A stretch of 5,656 nt of DNA from assembly GCA_030152625.1 (NCBI GenBank), contig JASLJD010000049.1:1-5656 (forward strand), written 5' to 3'. A program made the translations under genes and the position numbers. Of the stretch, positions 5,517 to 5,656 are shown piece by piece. Every line of letters begins with the position of its first letter. The first letter of the stretch is position 1. The stretch is from Erysipelothrix sp. (GTDB taxonomy: Bacteria > Bacillota_I > Bacilli_A > Erysipelotrichales > Erysipelotrichaceae). The notes under the pieces are model-generated. The model was not told the DNA's origin. It did not search any database and saw nothing but the letters and a program-made list of their open reading frames with translations.

Positions 5517-5519
5517 AAC

Positions 5520-5565
5520 AAAAAGAACTGACACTTTCATTTAAAAAGTCCAGTTCTTTTTATTT
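5520..5565 (+). terminator. Intrinsic terminator after nagB
   Basis: AAAAAGAACTG (5520-5530) pairs with CAGTTCTTTTT (5551-5561). An inner ACTTT/AAAGT stem continues the hairpin beyond a small asymmetric bulge, with a 7-nt loop. The T-rich 3' arm supplies the U-tract. The hairpin begins 4 bp after the stop codon. Confidence 0.85.
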
Positions 5566-5585
5566 CGATTAACTTAAATATTCGA

Positions 5586-5615
5586 TTGTTTGTACAAAGA
5601 GAAGCCTGGTATGAT
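5586..5615 (+). promoter_or_regulatory. Promoter of the next rightward gene (gene off the window)
   Basis: TATGAT (5610-5615) is a 5/6 -10 box with TG at 5607-5608. TTGTTT (5586-5591) lies 18 bp upstream as a partial -35. A perfect 10-bp palindrome, TTTGTACAAA (5589-5598), sits in the spacer and could be an operator. A start near 5622 would give a leader of about 30 nt before the ribosome binding site at 5645-5651. Confidence 0.55.
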
Positions 5616-5644
5616 TATCAGGTTTTTCTTTACATAAAATCATT

Positions 5645-5651
5645 AGGGAGG
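5645..5651 (+). promoter_or_regulatory. Ribosome binding site for a gene starting at or beyond the right edge
   Basis: AGGGAGG is a strong Shine-Dalgarno match with only 5 bp left in the window. The last two bases, AT (5655-5656), could begin an ATG at short spacing, or the start may lie a few bases further on. No coding sequence is visible, so the product is unknown. Confidence 0.65.
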
Positions 5652-5656
5652 TTTAT

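Noticed and set aside
5601..5628. Hairpin CCTGGTA-TGAT-TATCAGG followed by T-run as a second terminator
   Set aside because: It contains G-T pairs, lies after a good nagB terminator, and overlaps a TGgTATGAT -10 element upstream of a ribosome binding site. A promoter explains the stretch better, although an attenuator cannot be excluded.
1..5656. Mobile element, phage integration at the tRNA genes, CRISPR array or defence island
   Set aside because: No transposase, integrase, terminal repeats, spaced repeat array or duplicated tRNA 3' end is visible. The sequence after tRNA-Gly is a simple terminator and promoter.

Overview
The window comes from a low-GC Gram-positive bacterium (Bacillota). 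AT-rich intergenic regions, strong AGGAGG-type ribosome binding sites, extended -10 promoters, U-tailed hairpin terminators and a short Bacillus-type NagB all point that way. The protein style would suit the Erysipelotrichia or a neighbouring class, but I cannot fix the genus by eye.

Layout. Positions 1-197 hold the tail of a tRNA operon: tRNA-Asp(GTC), tRNA-Gly(GCC) and a UUCG-tetraloop terminator. A rightward two-gene operon follows (294-1713). It encodes a bacterial protein of the archaeo-eukaryotic release factor superfamily (baeRF-like) and a 94-residue winged-helix protein with a C-terminal membrane anchor. It converges on a leftward FAD-dependent D-amino-acid/glycine-oxidase-type enzyme (1726-2793), with one hairpin serving both directions. 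That oxidoreductase diverges from a rightward ankyrin-repeat protein (2882-3475), which converges on nagA across a second bidirectional terminator. nagA (leftward, 3527-4678) and nagB (rightward, 4803-5516) diverge from a 124-bp intergenic region. The last 140 bp hold the nagB terminator, then a promoter and ribosome binding site for a gene that begins at or just beyond the right edge.

Function. NagA and NagB are consecutive steps of amino-sugar catabolism: GlcNAc-6-phosphate to GlcN-6-phosphate, then to fructose-6-phosphate plus ammonia. The baeRF-like protein, if its family assignment holds, would act on ribosomes or tRNA in rescue or quality control. The oxidoreductase and ankyrin protein have no clear link to either theme apart from their shared divergent promoter region.

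Most of the window is ordinary chromosomal housekeeping and accessory metabolism. I see no mobile element, CRISPR array, phage gene or obvious defence system. The best candidates for a second look are the Gly/His-rich loop at the GGQ-equivalent place of the release-factor-like protein and its membrane-anchored winged-helix partner, a cre-like site in that operon's leader, and possible operators in the two divergent promoter regions.
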